From assembly GCF_014384745.1 (NCBI RefSeq), contig NZ_JACRSO010000001.1, positions 186,001-250,000 of the forward strand: a stretch of 64,000 nt of DNA, given 5' to 3'. The notes beneath the pieces were generated by a model. It searched no databases. It was not told where the DNA came from and saw only the letters and a program-made list of their open reading frames with translations. Shown here in pieces: positions 42,645 to 51,726 of this stretch; the first letter of the stretch is position 1; each line of letters opens with the position of its first letter. A program made the translations under genes and the position numbers. This DNA comes from Luoshenia tenuis (GTDB taxonomy: Bacteria > Bacillota > Clostridia > Christensenellales > GCA-900066905).

Positions 42645-42783
42645 TTGCTTAAAAATCGTCATAAAGCATAAATAAGCAGACATAAATGCTAGACTTTGCC
42701 CGCCATTCTTGCTATGGTAGTGTTACTGGTCTCAAAACGTTTTGATAGCGCTCCGGCGCTAAAGCACTAGGAGGGTATGTGGG

Positions 42784-44211
42784 ATGAAGACCCCTTTGCT
42801 CGGGAACCGGACTTTTTACGATGGCGTGCTGCGCATCGGCCTGCCGGTGGCACTGCAAAATCTGCTGATCTCTTCGGCCGGCATCGTAGACACGCTGATG
42901 ATCAGCACCCAGGGGGAGACTGCGGTGGCCGCCGTGGGGCTGTGCGCACAGTTCATGTCCCTGTTGTTCAGCGCTTATTTTGGGTTCTGCCACGGCGGCG
43001 TGATCTTTGTGGCCCAATATTGGGGCGCCAACAACAAACAGGGTATCTGCCGGACTTATGGCCTGATGATCAGCTGTATGATGTTTTTCGGTCTGCTCTT
43101 TGGCGCGCTGGCGGTGCTGGCGCCCCAGGCCATCATGCAGGTCTATACGGATAAAGCGCCCATACAGCAGGCCGGCGCCCTGTACCTGAGCATCGTCGGC
43201 TTCAACTATCCCCTTCAGGTGCTGGCCTATGGGATGAGCGCCCTGCTGCGCGCTACCGAGCGGGTACGCATCCCCCTTTACGCTTCTATCGCCGCACTTT
43301 TGACCAATACCGCGCTCAACTGGGTGCTGATCTATGGGCAACTCGGCTTCCCTGCCCTGGGTATTGCGGGCGCCGCCATCGCCACGCTGATCTCCGGTGT
43401 GGTCAACCTGGGTTTTATCGTGGTGGCCTGCCTGTGGGATCGCAACCCTTATCTGTTCCGTTTCAGCGAGCATTTCCGCTGGAACAAGGCATTTTTAAAG
43501 CAGTTTTTCGCCAAAAGCTCGTTTATTGTGGGGAATGAGGCGGCCATGGGCGTGGGGAATATGATCTTAAACGCCATTATCGGCCGCCAGCCCGCTGCTG
43601 CTTTGGCCGCGTTGGCAGTGTTCCGGGTGGTGGAAGGGCTGGTCTTTGCCTTTTTCAGAGGATTTACCAGTGCTGCGGCCGTCATGGTCGGCAAACAGGT
43701 GGGCTCGGGCAACCATCTGCAGGGATATACTGATGCCAAACGGTTCGTGCTGCTCTGCCCAGCAGTGACGCTGCTGGTCTGCCTGCTCATCCAGCCCTTC
43801 CGCGCCGGTCTGCTGGGCCTTTTCAGCTTAAGCGGCGAGGCGCTCTACTACGGGATGAACATCCTGGCGATCTATACGGTATTCGCCACGCTGCGCTCAT
43901 GCAACTGGATCTCTAACGATTGTTTCCGCGCCGGCGGCGATTCATCCTTTGGAACGATCTTGGAGATCGTCTGCCTATACTGCTTTACCCTGCCCGCGTT
44001 GGGGCTGGGCGCGGCGCTGCACCTCCCCTTTTTGGCGATGTACTGCCTGATGTATCTGGACGACGTGGTGCGGTTCGGCGTGGTGCTGTGGCGGGTCAAT
44101 TCCGGGCGCTGGTTAAAACCCGTTACTGACGAAGGCCGCGCCGCCCTGCCGGACTTCCGGGCGCTGTTGGTAGCGCATGGGCATCGCTTAAGGAAGCGCG
44201 GTATTAAATAA
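42784..44211 (+). CDS. MATE family efflux transporter
   Basis: A 475-aa protein with about 12 membrane helices in two homologous halves, typical of NorM/DinF-like Na+ or H+-driven drug exporters. GLPVALQNLLISSAGIVDTLMIS begins the first half and FIVGNEAAMGVGNMILNAIIG the second. The substrate is unknown. AGGAGG lies 9 nt before the ATG. It is convergent with the sugar-binding lipoprotein gene and shares a terminator. Confidence 0.9.
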   Translation: MKTPLLGNRTFYDGVLRIGLPVALQNLLISSAGIVDTLMISTQGETAVAAVGLCAQFMSLLFSAYFGFCHGGVIFVAQYWGANNKQGICRTYGLMISCMMFFGLLFGALAVLAPQAIMQVYTDKAPIQQAGALYLSIVGFNYPLQVLAYGMSALLRATERVRIPLYASIAALLTNTALNWVLIYGQLGFPALGIAGAAIATLISGVVNLGFIVVACLWDRNPYLFRFSEHFRWNKAFLKQFFAKSSFIVGNEAAMGVGNMILNAIIGRQPAAALAALAVFRVVEGLVFAFFRGFTSAAAVMVGKQVGSGNHLQGYTDAKRFVLLCPAVTLLVCLLIQPFRAGLLGLFSLSGEALYYGMNILAIYTVFATLRSCNWISNDCFRAGGDSSFGTILEIVCLYCFTLPALGLGAALHLPFLAMYCLMYLDDVVRFGVVLWRVNSGRWLKPVTDEGRAALPDFRALLVAHGHRLRKRGIK

Positions 44212-44269
44212 CCGTTCGGCGAACATGGCCTACACAGAGTAGACCATCTCCCCTACTTGCAAAATAGTA

Positions 44270-44303
44270 AAAGGGAGGAAGCGGTTAACCGCTTCCTCCC
44301 TTT
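44270..44303. terminator. Shared bidirectional terminator
   Basis: Perfect 17-bp inverted repeat centred at 44286/44287, arms AAAGGGAGGAAGCGGTT and its complement, with A/T-rich ends. It lies between the convergent MATE and solute-binding protein genes. Confidence 0.88.
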
Positions 44304-44325
44304 GCTTTTAACTGTTCTGTGCTGT

Positions 44326-45702
44326 TTAGTCTTGCTCGTCGATAATCTGCTGGAATTCGGTATTCAAATCCTCCAGCGTCTTTTTCATACCCGCTTCATC
44401 CATCGTCAGCGCAGCCTGCATGAGAATCATATCATACTTCTGCCCTTCGGCCATGGACGCACTGGGCGTACCGCTCAGCAGAGGATAGCACAGCGTGATG
44501 CCATTGTTGAGGATCTTGGTGATCCCTTCCTGGCGATAATCCTTTTGGAACTCATCCAGCTCATTCATAAAGCTCAGGCGTGCCGGGAAACCGTCCTGGG
44601 CGCCTTTATCAGAATCCCACAGATCCTGGCTGTTCTCAGAGAACCATTTCAGGAATTTCATCGCTTCCTGCTTCTGATCAGACTGTTCAAAGACCATGTA
44701 GCCATTCACACAAAGCTGAGCTTTCTGCACGCCGGAGGGCGATTTCAACGGAGGCATAATCTTGACCTGATCCGTCGTGAATCCGTCCGTGGTCACGGCG
44801 TTCTTATAGTCACCTACGCCCTTGTAGCAGAATACCGCCTGGTTGGCATTAAACAGCTTCACCGCATCCGGTCCGCTATACCCTTCAATACCCTCGGGCA
44901 ATACGCCTTCATCCAGCAAAGTGCGGAAAAATTTCATAACCTGCAGGTTACGTTCGTTATTGATGTTTGCGGAACCATCTTCATTGTACAACATACCGCC
45001 GTTGCCAGTAGCATAGTTGCTGAACGGTCCGGCAGAGTCCGAAACGACTCCGAACGCAAACCCGTAGATCCCCTTGTCACGATCCGTCATCTGCTTTGTC
45101 ACACTAATGAACTCATCATAAGTAGTGGGGCACTGCAAGCCTTTTTCTTCCAGCATGTCCGCACGATAATAGGTCGCACGCGGGTCGTAGTTAAAGGGGA
45201 TGCCTACTACCTTATCATGGTATACATAATAATCCAGCATGCCCTCAAGGAAGTCGTCATCCGTGCCTTCCTTTTTCCACTCGTCAACGATCCAGCTGAT
45301 ATCGGCCGCTTCGTCGTTTACCGCGAATTGGAATGGCATGAATCCGCCGCCGATGGCTACATCAGGCGCACCATTGGAGGCTACAGCAGTTGAATACTGC
45401 TCAAACCAGCTTGTCCAGGGTAAGTTTGTGTAGTTGATAGAAACATTAGGCGCTACCTCGGAGGTATACTTCTCAATGATGGCCTCGGCTGCCGGCGGAT
45501 ATTTTTCTGCCTGGCCCCAAGCCATATCCCAGAACTCCAAGGTTACCGGTTCAGCATTGTCCGTACCGGCCGATGTGGACGCATCACCCGACGGAGCCGA
45601 ACTGGCAGAACTGTCTGCCGGCCCAGAAGAACATCCTACCATTGAGAATGCCATCGCCACGACCAACAGTAGACAAAAGACGACAGAGTTACGTTTTGAC
45701 AT
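44326..45702 (-). CDS. ABC sugar transporter substrate-binding lipoprotein
   Basis: A 458-aa family 1 extracellular solute-binding protein. The lipoprotein signal peptide ends at Cys24 (FSMVGCSSG), followed by a Ser/Ala-rich tether. VTLEFWDMAWGQAEKYPPAAEAIIEKYTSEVAPNVSINY is the typical N-lobe start. Many aromatic residues suggest a carbohydrate ligand. No permease or ATPase gene is linked on either side, so it is an orphan binding protein. AAAAGGGGGAAC precedes the ATG. The long AT-rich upstream region suggests regulation. Confidence 0.88.
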   Translation of the reverse strand: MSKRNSVVFCLLLVVAMAFSMVGCSSGPADSSASSAPSGDASTSAGTDNAEPVTLEFWDMAWGQAEKYPPAAEAIIEKYTSEVAPNVSINYTNLPWTSWFEQYSTAVASNGAPDVAIGGGFMPFQFAVNDEAADISWIVDEWKKEGTDDDFLEGMLDYYVYHDKVVGIPFNYDPRATYYRADMLEEKGLQCPTTYDEFISVTKQMTDRDKGIYGFAFGVVSDSAGPFSNYATGNGGMLYNEDGSANINNERNLQVMKFFRTLLDEGVLPEGIEGYSGPDAVKLFNANQAVFCYKGVGDYKNAVTTDGFTTDQVKIMPPLKSPSGVQKAQLCVNGYMVFEQSDQKQEAMKFLKWFSENSQDLWDSDKGAQDGFPARLSFMNELDEFQKDYRQEGITKILNNGITLCYPLLSGTPSASMAEGQKYDMILMQAALTMDEAGMKKTLEDLNTEFQQIIDEQD

Positions 45703-45879
45703 GTATGTTCCCCCTTTTCGCTCTTACGAGCTGATTATAAATCATACAGGCGTTCCATTTCTAAATTATAGAACCCTGTGTGATTTCACATCTACATATT
45801 CTCTGATATAACGCTATTTATTTGTATAATTCATCAGGCGGTATTTGTAGTCTTACTCATCAGGTCGCTGCCCGTCGAA

Positions 45880-45911
45880 AAGGGGCCAGAACTGCGAAGT
45901 AGCGGCCCCTT
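45880..45911 (-). other. Terminator-like hairpin in the leader of the solute-binding protein gene
   Basis: Perfect 8-bp stem (AAGGGGCC 45880-45887 / GGCCCCTT 45904-45911, loop 16 nt), followed on the minus strand by TTTTC, 178 bp upstream of the ATG. It may be an attenuator or the end of an unlisted RNA. The rest of the 529-bp gap 45703-46231 is AT-rich with no supported gene. It holds the SanA gene terminator at its right end. Confidence 0.45.
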
Positions 45912-46180
45912 CTCTAACAAGGAACACACCGCGAATCTCTCCCTATTGCTCAACCATCTGCAAATATATCGACATGTTGTATATATTCTTACATAATTTA
46001 CAATTTGTACCTTTTATTCAAATTTACAACCAATTCATTCGATTTTCTAGGGCAATATTTTTACACAAAATTATTTTATTTTTACTTCATTATTCCTTCG
46101 TAGGCTATTGCTAATACGTTTTAGGTAGAATGATGGCCTCAACAATTCGTCTAAATCATACAACTTCAATTCACAGATAT

Positions 46181-46211
46181 AAAAAATGCGCTGAGAGCGA
46201 ACTCTCAGCGC
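46181..46211 (-). terminator. Terminator after the SanA-like gene
   Basis: 10-bp stem GCGCTGAGAG (46188-46197) / CTCTCAGCGC (46202-46211), 4-nt loop, and a T run on the minus strand (46181-46186). Confidence 0.85.
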
Positions 46212-46231
46212 CTCTAAAACATATCTTTACG

Positions 46232-46903
46232 CTATCCCGCGGTATCGTCCCCATTGCCGCTGACGGGGATGGCCTCCCCCAGATAGGTGGGCGCCGGTTT
46301 GAACAGGCCGAAGAAGAAGTCTTTGACCCGGGCAAGCGCCTCCCGCCCCTGGCGGGCCCACTGCCCCTGGTAAGGCTGCAGATCCGCTGTTACGCCATAG
46401 GCCTCCAGCCCCAGGGCGTCGGCTACGTACAGCGCCCGGTACAGGTGATAGCCTTGGGATACGATGATCACCTTCTTGGCCTGGAATACGGCCTGCGCGC
46501 GGTACACGCTTTCATAGGTTGAAAAGCCCGCATGGTCCATAAACACCTTTTCCGAGGGGACGCCGCTGTCGACGGCGAACTGTTTCATGGCGTTTACCTC
46601 GTCGTACTCCGGGGTGCCATGGTCCCCGCTCATCAGCAGCCGGTCGCTGGCGCCGACCTGATAGAGAGCGATGCCCTGGGTCAGCCGGTCTTTCAGCATG
46701 GGAGTAGGCGCTCCATCTCCCCGCACGCCGGCGCCCAGCACCAGTACGCAATCGGCCTTGATGCCGGCCGCCTGTTCCAGCGGCACGATGCGCCCTTTGA
46801 CTTTAAAAATCACATATAAATTGATCCCGCCCAGGATCAGAACCAAGATCAAAATCCAGCCCAGCAGCCTTCTAATGATCCCTTTTCTTTTGAACAGTGC
46901 CAT
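46232..46903 (-). CDS. SanA/YdcF-like DUF218 membrane protein
   Basis: A 223-aa protein with one N-terminal helix (about 11-33, LLGWILILVLILGGINLYVIF) and a DUF218 domain outside the membrane. Family motifs are CVLVLGAGVRGDGAPTPMLKDRL, LLMSGDH, DHAGFSTYESVYRA and VIIVSQGYHLYRA. SanA-type proteins affect the cell envelope barrier and vancomycin exclusion; the exact reaction is not established. It is divergent from nothing close and precedes its own terminator. Confidence 0.88.
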   Translation of the reverse strand: MALFKRKGIIRRLLGWILILVLILGGINLYVIFKVKGRIVPLEQAAGIKADCVLVLGAGVRGDGAPTPMLKDRLTQGIALYQVGASDRLLMSGDHGTPEYDEVNAMKQFAVDSGVPSEKVFMDHAGFSTYESVYRAQAVFQAKKVIIVSQGYHLYRALYVADALGLEAYGVTADLQPYQGQWARQGREALARVKDFFFGLFKPAPTYLGEAIPVSGNGDDTAG

Positions 46904-47004
46904 AATAACCTTTTCTCCGCTGTCGTTTTCTCAAGTTAGTATATCATATTTTGGCAGTGCTTGAAACGCCGGGGCCCAGGGCCCAACCTGCGCCCGCGCG
47001 CAGG

Positions 47005-49206
47005 CTATCGCTCTACCTCTCCTTTCGGCTGCTCCGGCGCAGGCCGTTCCGGGCACTGAGGCAAAACCAAATAAGCCTTAAACAGGTCCCCGTCGATCTC
47101 CAAAAGCAGGCGGCCCTTTTGCAGTTCCATCAGGCTGCGCGCGATAGCCAGCCCCAGCCCGCTGCCCTCGGTATTGCGCGAGGCGTCGCCCCGCTTGAAG
47201 CGCTCCATCAATTCCTCTGGTGGAATGTTCAACTCATATTTTGAGATATTTTTCATCTCCAGCGTGGCGTTCCCATCCTCCAGATAGGTGCGGACATACA
47301 CGCGCGAGCCCGGCAGCGCGTATTTAACGATGTTGACCAGCAGGTTTTCCATCGCCCGCCACAGCAGTTTGCCGTCCGCCTCCACCCAAACGGGCGCTTC
47401 ATGGTAATAGATTCTAAAGTCCAGTCCGCTGCGGTCGATCTTATCCTGCAGCTCGCCCACGCCCTGGCGCAGCAGCGCATTGATATCGAGCCTTTCCAGA
47501 TGTACCTCGATATTGCCGCTGGCCGCCTTCGCCGCCTCAAACAGCTCTTCTGTCAGCACTTTCAGGCGCGCGCTCTTTTGCGCCAGTACCGCCACATATT
47601 CGCTGGCCTTTTCATTATGCAGCTCTTCTTTTTGCAGCAGGTCCACATAGGCGATGATGCTGGTCAGCGGCGTTTTCAGGTCGTGGGAGACGTTGGTTAC
47701 CAGCTCGGCCTTCATGCGCTCTGCCCGCACCTCCCCATCCACCGCGGCCTTAAAGCCCTCGGCAATGTGGTTGATGTTCTGCGCCAGCGCGGCGACCTCT
47801 CTGGGGCCTTCCTCGGGGATGGGCTGGGAGAAATCCCCCTGACGAACCCGCTCGGCCCCATCCAACAGCTCCTGGCCAAAGCGCTCGTTACGCAGGTGGA
47901 TAAACAGCACCACCGCGGTTACGATCAGCGCCAGCAACATTAAAAAGCTATTGAGCATGAACAGCACAATGATCTCTAAAATGCCAACGGCCACAAAGGC
48001 CAGGATCACCCGAATCTGCCGGGGCTGCCCATTATACACCTCGCGCCATTTCTGCGCCAGTTTTTTAAACCAGCAAATGATCTTACAGCTCAGCGTATGC
48101 CGCCAGACCTCCCGGCGTTTGATCCGCTTCCACAGCGTGACCCAAAACCACAGGGCCAGCGCGCTGGCGCCTCCCATCACCACCAGCGCCCAAATCAGCG
48201 CAAAGGTCGGCGGGGTCTGCATATAATACTGGCGGCCAAAATCCCGCATGAGTAGCATACCAAAGATACAAACCCCCGCGGTAGCCAGGGCGCCCAGGTC
48301 CAGATAGGGGCTGTCAAAGCTGGTCAGCACCACGCTCTCGCCTGCGCCCTTGCGCCCTGCCGCCCAGGCCAGGTAGGCAAGTGCCGCGCACAGCAAGAGA
48401 AACGCCGGGATAACATAGTATTGCTGTACCGCCATCTCCTGGCGTTCTACCTCGTAGGCCGCGCGGTTTGTTTGAAAAAAGTCCGGAGTCATGGCGATTT
48501 CCACCCACAGGTCGCCCTGGTTCGAGCTGTAGCCATAGGATGAGGTGGAATACTGGTATGTATTGCCGCCCGCGGGCTGGCTGGCGCCAATGCTCCAATA
48601 ATAGCTGCCATCCAAAAGGAAGTATATCTCTCCCCCAGTACGCAAAATCTCCTGCCCCTGCTGGTCATCCAGCGAATCCATATTGCTGTAGATCAGCCCG
48701 TCCGAATCCTTGATGCGGAAGTAATAGTGCTGTGCGCACAGCGATTTGATCTGATCGCCACTTTCCACAAAGGCCTTGCGGATATCGGCTTTGCGCACGG
48801 CCACCTTTTCATCCCACTCGCTCTGCAGCGCGTCGATGGCCGCCCGGGTATCTTGCAGCTCCCCGCTGACCAGGGCGCTATTCCCCTGGCCGGCCTCGAT
48901 CAGCTGGCCATACTTTTGCTGGAGCTGTTCCATCCGCACATCAAAATTTTGCCGCTGCTGGTTCCACCAAATATAGCCCCGATCCCCCATGCGATTCTCC
49001 ACGATGGAAGAAATCTGGCTGCTTATGTCCCCCATAGCCTGCGAATAAGCTCCGCTATCTCGATAGTCCTCGCTTTGAAAGGTAGATTGGATCCCGCCTC
49101 CCGCCAGGATCCAAAAGTAGATGGCCACTACACAGGCCAGCGCCACCAGCACCGCCGTGAATTTGAGCCATGGGCTAACTTTCCAGCTGTTCGATTTTGT
49201 ATCCAA
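47005..49206 (-). CDS. Sensor histidine kinase with large extracytoplasmic domain
   Basis: A 733-aa kinase. TM1 is at about 14-35, a large outside domain at 36-260, then further helices near 263-282, 303-320, 335-357, 398-419 and 421-437. A HAMP-like linker (about 438-490) leads to HisKA with His508 in NVSHDLKTPLTS. The ATPase N-box ENLLVNIVKYA and GSGLGLAIA follow. The multi-helix core is unusual for VanS/WalK relatives. The TTG start at 49206 lies inside the response regulator gene (32-bp overlap), with AAGGTGG 9 nt upstream. The signal is unknown. Confidence 0.88.
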   Translation of the reverse strand: MDTKSNSWKVSPWLKFTAVLVALACVVAIYFWILAGGGIQSTFQSEDYRDSGAYSQAMGDISSQISSIVENRMGDRGYIWWNQQRQNFDVRMEQLQQKYGQLIEAGQGNSALVSGELQDTRAAIDALQSEWDEKVAVRKADIRKAFVESGDQIKSLCAQHYYFRIKDSDGLIYSNMDSLDDQQGQEILRTGGEIYFLLDGSYYWSIGASQPAGGNTYQYSTSSYGYSSNQGDLWVEIAMTPDFFQTNRAAYEVERQEMAVQQYYVIPAFLLLCAALAYLAWAAGRKGAGESVVLTSFDSPYLDLGALATAGVCIFGMLLMRDFGRQYYMQTPPTFALIWALVVMGGASALALWFWVTLWKRIKRREVWRHTLSCKIICWFKKLAQKWREVYNGQPRQIRVILAFVAVGILEIIVLFMLNSFLMLLALIVTAVVLFIHLRNERFGQELLDGAERVRQGDFSQPIPEEGPREVAALAQNINHIAEGFKAAVDGEVRAERMKAELVTNVSHDLKTPLTSIIAYVDLLQKEELHNEKASEYVAVLAQKSARLKVLTEELFEAAKAASGNIEVHLERLDINALLRQGVGELQDKIDRSGLDFRIYYHEAPVWVEADGKLLWRAMENLLVNIVKYALPGSRVYVRTYLEDGNATLEMKNISKYELNIPPEELMERFKRGDASRNTEGSGLGLAIARSLMELQKGRLLLEIDGDLFKAYLVLPQCPERPAPEQPKGEVER

Positions 49207-49870
49207 TTCCCCACACCACCTTCAGGTATTTTGGCTCTTTAGGGTTGATCTCGATCTTTTCCCGAATCCTGCGGATATGTACGGCAACGGTGTTGTCGGG
49301 GTTATAGGCGGGTTCGTTCCACACGTTTTCATAGATCTGCTCGATAGAGAATACCTGCCCGGGGTGCTCGCACAGCAGTTTAAGGATGCCATACTCCATC
49401 GGCGTGAGCTTGACCGGCTCTCCATCCACGGTCACCAGCTTTTTCCCATCGTCAATGCTCAGCCCCCCGGTGGTAAAGATATCCTTTTTTACCGGTGGCA
49501 GGCTGCCAAGCCTGGTATACCGCCGCAGCTGCGATTTGACCCGGGCGATCAGCTCTAAAGGATTAAAGGGCTTGGTGATATAGTCGTCCGCGCCAATGTT
49601 CAGCCCCATGATCTTATCCGTATCCTCCGACTTGGCCGACAGGATGATGATGGGGATGTTCTCCTTTTCGCGGATGGCCATCGTCGCCCGCATGCCGTCC
49701 ATCTCCGGCATCATGATGTCCATTAAAATCAGCTGCACCGGCTCCTCCTCCAGCGCCGAAAGGGCCTCGCGCCCGTTAAAGGCCTTTACGACCTCATAGC
49801 CTTCGGCGCGCAGGTAGATGGCGATCGCCTCTACGATCTCTCTATCGTCGTCACAGACCAGAATTCGCAT
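49175..49870 (-). CDS. Response regulator, OmpR/VanR-like
   Basis: A 231-aa regulator. The receiver has the DDD acidic pocket (7-9), Asp51 (LMDIMMPEMDG), and Lys in ITKPFNP. The OmpR winged helix (about 130-231) has LTPMEYGILKLLCEHPGQVFS and VHIRRIREKIE. The family start MRILVCDDD at 49870 is chosen over the open frame to 49906. Upstream lie 9-bp direct repeats with an 11-bp period (49949-49991), a probable self-binding site. Confidence 0.92.
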   Translation of the reverse strand: MRILVCDDDREIVEAIAIYLRAEGYEVVKAFNGREALSALEEEPVQLILMDIMMPEMDGMRATMAIREKENIPIIILSAKSEDTDKIMGLNIGADDYITKPFNPLELIARVKSQLRRYTRLGSLPPVKKDIFTTGGLSIDDGKKLVTVDGEPVKLTPMEYGILKLLCEHPGQVFSIEQIYENVWNEPAYNPDNTVAVHIRRIREKIEINPKEPKYLKVVWGIGYKIEQLES

Positions 49871-49948
49871 TTTTTCAAACCCACCCAACGTCTTTGTTTG
49901 TGTCATTTTACCACAACCCTCAAAGCCACAACCCTATTCTCCCATACT

Positions 49949-49991
49949 TTTCTTAAGGCGAAAGGGTGCAGTTTCTTAAAGCTTTCTTAAA
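49949..49991 (-). promoter_or_regulatory. Direct-repeat boxes, probable response-regulator binding site
   Basis: TTTCTTAAA at 49972-49980 and again at 49983-49991 (11-bp period), with a third copy TTTCTTAAG at 49949-49957 (23 bp away, about two turns). OmpR/PhoB-type regulators bind direct repeats with 11-bp spacing. The site lies 80-120 bp upstream of the regulator gene. Confidence 0.6.
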
Positions 49992-50101
49992 TTGGCCCCT
50001 TTCGGGGCGTTCCACTTTCCAGTTTTCTATTCTATAATAGACTTGTCAACGTATTGTATCCAAGTTCATAAATTTAGTTAAAAGATAAGGGGGATAAAAA
50101 G

Positions 50102-51160
50102 ATGCTCTCTGTAGTGCGCTATGGTCTGGGCAAGGGCGAAGTGGAATTGCGCGAGGTACCCATTCCACAGATCGGCGAGGGCGACGTGCTGCTTCGCGTA
50201 CACTCCGCAGGGCTGTGCGGTTCGGACATCAACACGTATATGGGGCGCGGCAGCGGTAAGATCGTGCCGCTGATCATGGGGCATGAGTTTGCCGGTACCG
50301 TGGCCGCGGTGGGCCGCCGGGTCACCCGCTGGAAGGAGGGCGACCGGGTGGTATCGGATAACACGGGCGCCGTTTGCGGCAGCTGCTACGCCTGCATGCG
50401 GGGAGAATACCTGCAATGCCCCAACCGCCTGGGGCTGGGCGGCGCCATTGACGGGGGCTTTGCCGAATACGTGCGCATTCCCGAGCAGGCGCTCTCTCCC
50501 TTCCCCAACTGCCTGTGGCGCGTGCCGGATGATATGCCCCTGGAGGTAGCCGCCATTTTGGACCCGCCTGCCAACGGCTATAACGCCATCATCCAGCAGG
50601 GCGGGTTGATCGCCGGGGAGACCGTCGCGGTCCTGGGCGTAGGGCCGCTGGGGTTGGGCGGCATCGGCGCGGCCAGCGCCGCCGGGGCCTCTAAGGTGAT
50701 CGCGCTGGTGCGCGCCTCTACCAGCGCCCTGCACCGCGAGGCAGCGCGCAAAATGGGCGCTACCCACATCATCGAGACCGATACCCAGGATGCGCGCGCC
50801 GAGGTACTGCGCCTGACCGAGGGCGAAGGCGTGGCCATCACCAACAACTGCGCCGGGCCGGCCTCCACCTTTCCCCTTTGCGTAGATATCACCCGTAACG
50901 GCGGCAAGATCGTGATGACCGGTTACGACTGGGAGCATCCGCTGAACCACGAGATCACCACCATGACCGACCGAAACATCTCGCTGGTGGGGCATATGGG
51001 CTATAATCCTACCTCCTGGCGCAACGTCATCCGCCTGATCGAAGCGGGCAATCTGGATATCCGCCCCATGATCACCCATGAGCTGCCGCTGAAGGATTTC
51101 CACGAGGGCGTGCGCCTGATGCAAAACCGCCAGGCGATCAAGGTCATTTTCCATCCCTGA
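50102..51160 (+). CDS. Zinc-dependent medium-chain alcohol/polyol dehydrogenase
   Basis: A 352-aa MDR-family dehydrogenase. The catalytic zinc site has Cys in HSAGLCGSD and the GHEFAGTV His-Glu pair. The structural zinc lobe has four cysteines in VCGSCYACMRGEYLQC. The Rossmann loop is VLGVGPLGLGGIG. Similar proteins are galactitol-1-phosphate, sorbitol or threonine dehydrogenases; the substrate cannot be fixed. GGGGGATAAAAAG precedes the ATG. It is monocistronic. Confidence 0.9.
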   Translation: MLSVVRYGLGKGEVELREVPIPQIGEGDVLLRVHSAGLCGSDINTYMGRGSGKIVPLIMGHEFAGTVAAVGRRVTRWKEGDRVVSDNTGAVCGSCYACMRGEYLQCPNRLGLGGAIDGGFAEYVRIPEQALSPFPNCLWRVPDDMPLEVAAILDPPANGYNAIIQQGGLIAGETVAVLGVGPLGLGGIGAASAAGASKVIALVRASTSALHREAARKMGATHIIETDTQDARAEVLRLTEGEGVAITNNCAGPASTFPLCVDITRNGGKIVMTGYDWEHPLNHEITTMTDRNISLVGHMGYNPTSWRNVIRLIEAGNLDIRPMITHELPLKDFHEGVRLMQNRQAIKVIFHP

Positions 51161-51170
51161 GCGTACAGAA

Positions 51171-51205
51171 AAAACCAGCCGTGCATAGGCGCGGCTGGTT
51201 TTTTT
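51171..51205 (+). terminator. Terminator after the dehydrogenase gene
   Basis: Stem AACCAGCCGTGC / GCGCGGCTGGTT (one G-T pair) with a 4-nt loop and seven T. Confidence 0.88.
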
Positions 51206-51227
51206 ATTGATAAAGGCAGGTATAGCC

Positions 51228-51256
51228 TTGACCTAGTTCATCAAATTAACTATAAT
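51228..51256 (+). promoter_or_regulatory. Promoter of the MarR/NmrA-type operon
   Basis: TTGACC (51228-51233), 17-bp spacer, TATAAT (51251-51256), about 33 bp before the MarR gene start. Confidence 0.8.
51234..51252. promoter_or_regulatory. MarR operator copy 1
   Basis: TAGTTCAT-N3-ATTAACTA, a 19-bp near-palindrome that fills the promoter spacer exactly. The same pattern recurs at 51258-51276. Confidence 0.7.
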
Positions 51257-51257
51257 A

Positions 51258-51276
51258 TAGTTCATTATATTAACTA
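51258..51276. promoter_or_regulatory. MarR operator copy 2
   Basis: TAGTTCAT-N3-ATTAACTA, identical arms to copy 1 with a different centre, 24 bp away, covering the transcription start. Confidence 0.7.
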
Positions 51277-51288
51277 TTAAAGGCGGAT

Positions 51289-51726
51289 ATGCAAATGGAA
51301 TCTCTGGCGATAAAAGGCGAGCAGAGCATCTCGCTTTTCTCCCGTCTGATGCTCAATGGAAAGCGGGATCTGCCCATCCGTAACAGCGAGATGGGGCTGT
51401 TGATCTTAGCAGACAGGGGCAACGGAACGGTTACCCCAGCCATGGCAGCCAACTATTTTCACGTATCCAAGCCCATGGTCACGGCTATGGTGCGCTCTTT
51501 AGCGCAAAAAGGGTATCTGGAAAAAATACCATCAGAAAAGGATCGGCGCAGCTTCGTATTACGCCCTACCCGCGCGGGCGGGCTTTTGGTCAAGAGCACC
51601 TACCGGGATTATTACAGTTCCATGCAGCTGCTACAGCAGAAAATGGGAGAAGATCGCTTTTCGTCCTTGATCGCGCTGATCGACCAGGCTAATTTGATTT
51701 TAGAGGAGGATCGACAAAATGGCTAA
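51289..51726 (+). CDS. MarR family transcriptional regulator
   Basis: A 145-aa MarR winged-helix protein. The recognition helix region is TPAMAANYFHVSKPMVTAMVRSLAQKGYLEKI, and the wing holds SEKDRRSFVLRPTRAG. Its stop overlaps the next gene by 8 bp. Two matching operators on its promoter suggest autorepression. The inducer is probably a small phenolic or redox signal handled by the linked enzyme, an inference from MarR biology. Confidence 0.88.
   Translation: MQMESLAIKGEQSISLFSRLMLNGKRDLPIRNSEMGLLILADRGNGTVTPAMAANYFHVSKPMVTAMVRSLAQKGYLEKIPSEKDRRSFVLRPTRAGGLLVKSTYRDYYSSMQLLQQKMGEDRFSSLIALIDQANLILEEDRQNG

Noticed and set aside
50078..51154. Long minus-strand frame (358 codons) opposite the alcohol dehydrogenase
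   Set aside because: Antisense shadow; the plus-strand protein has both zinc sites and a good ribosome site.
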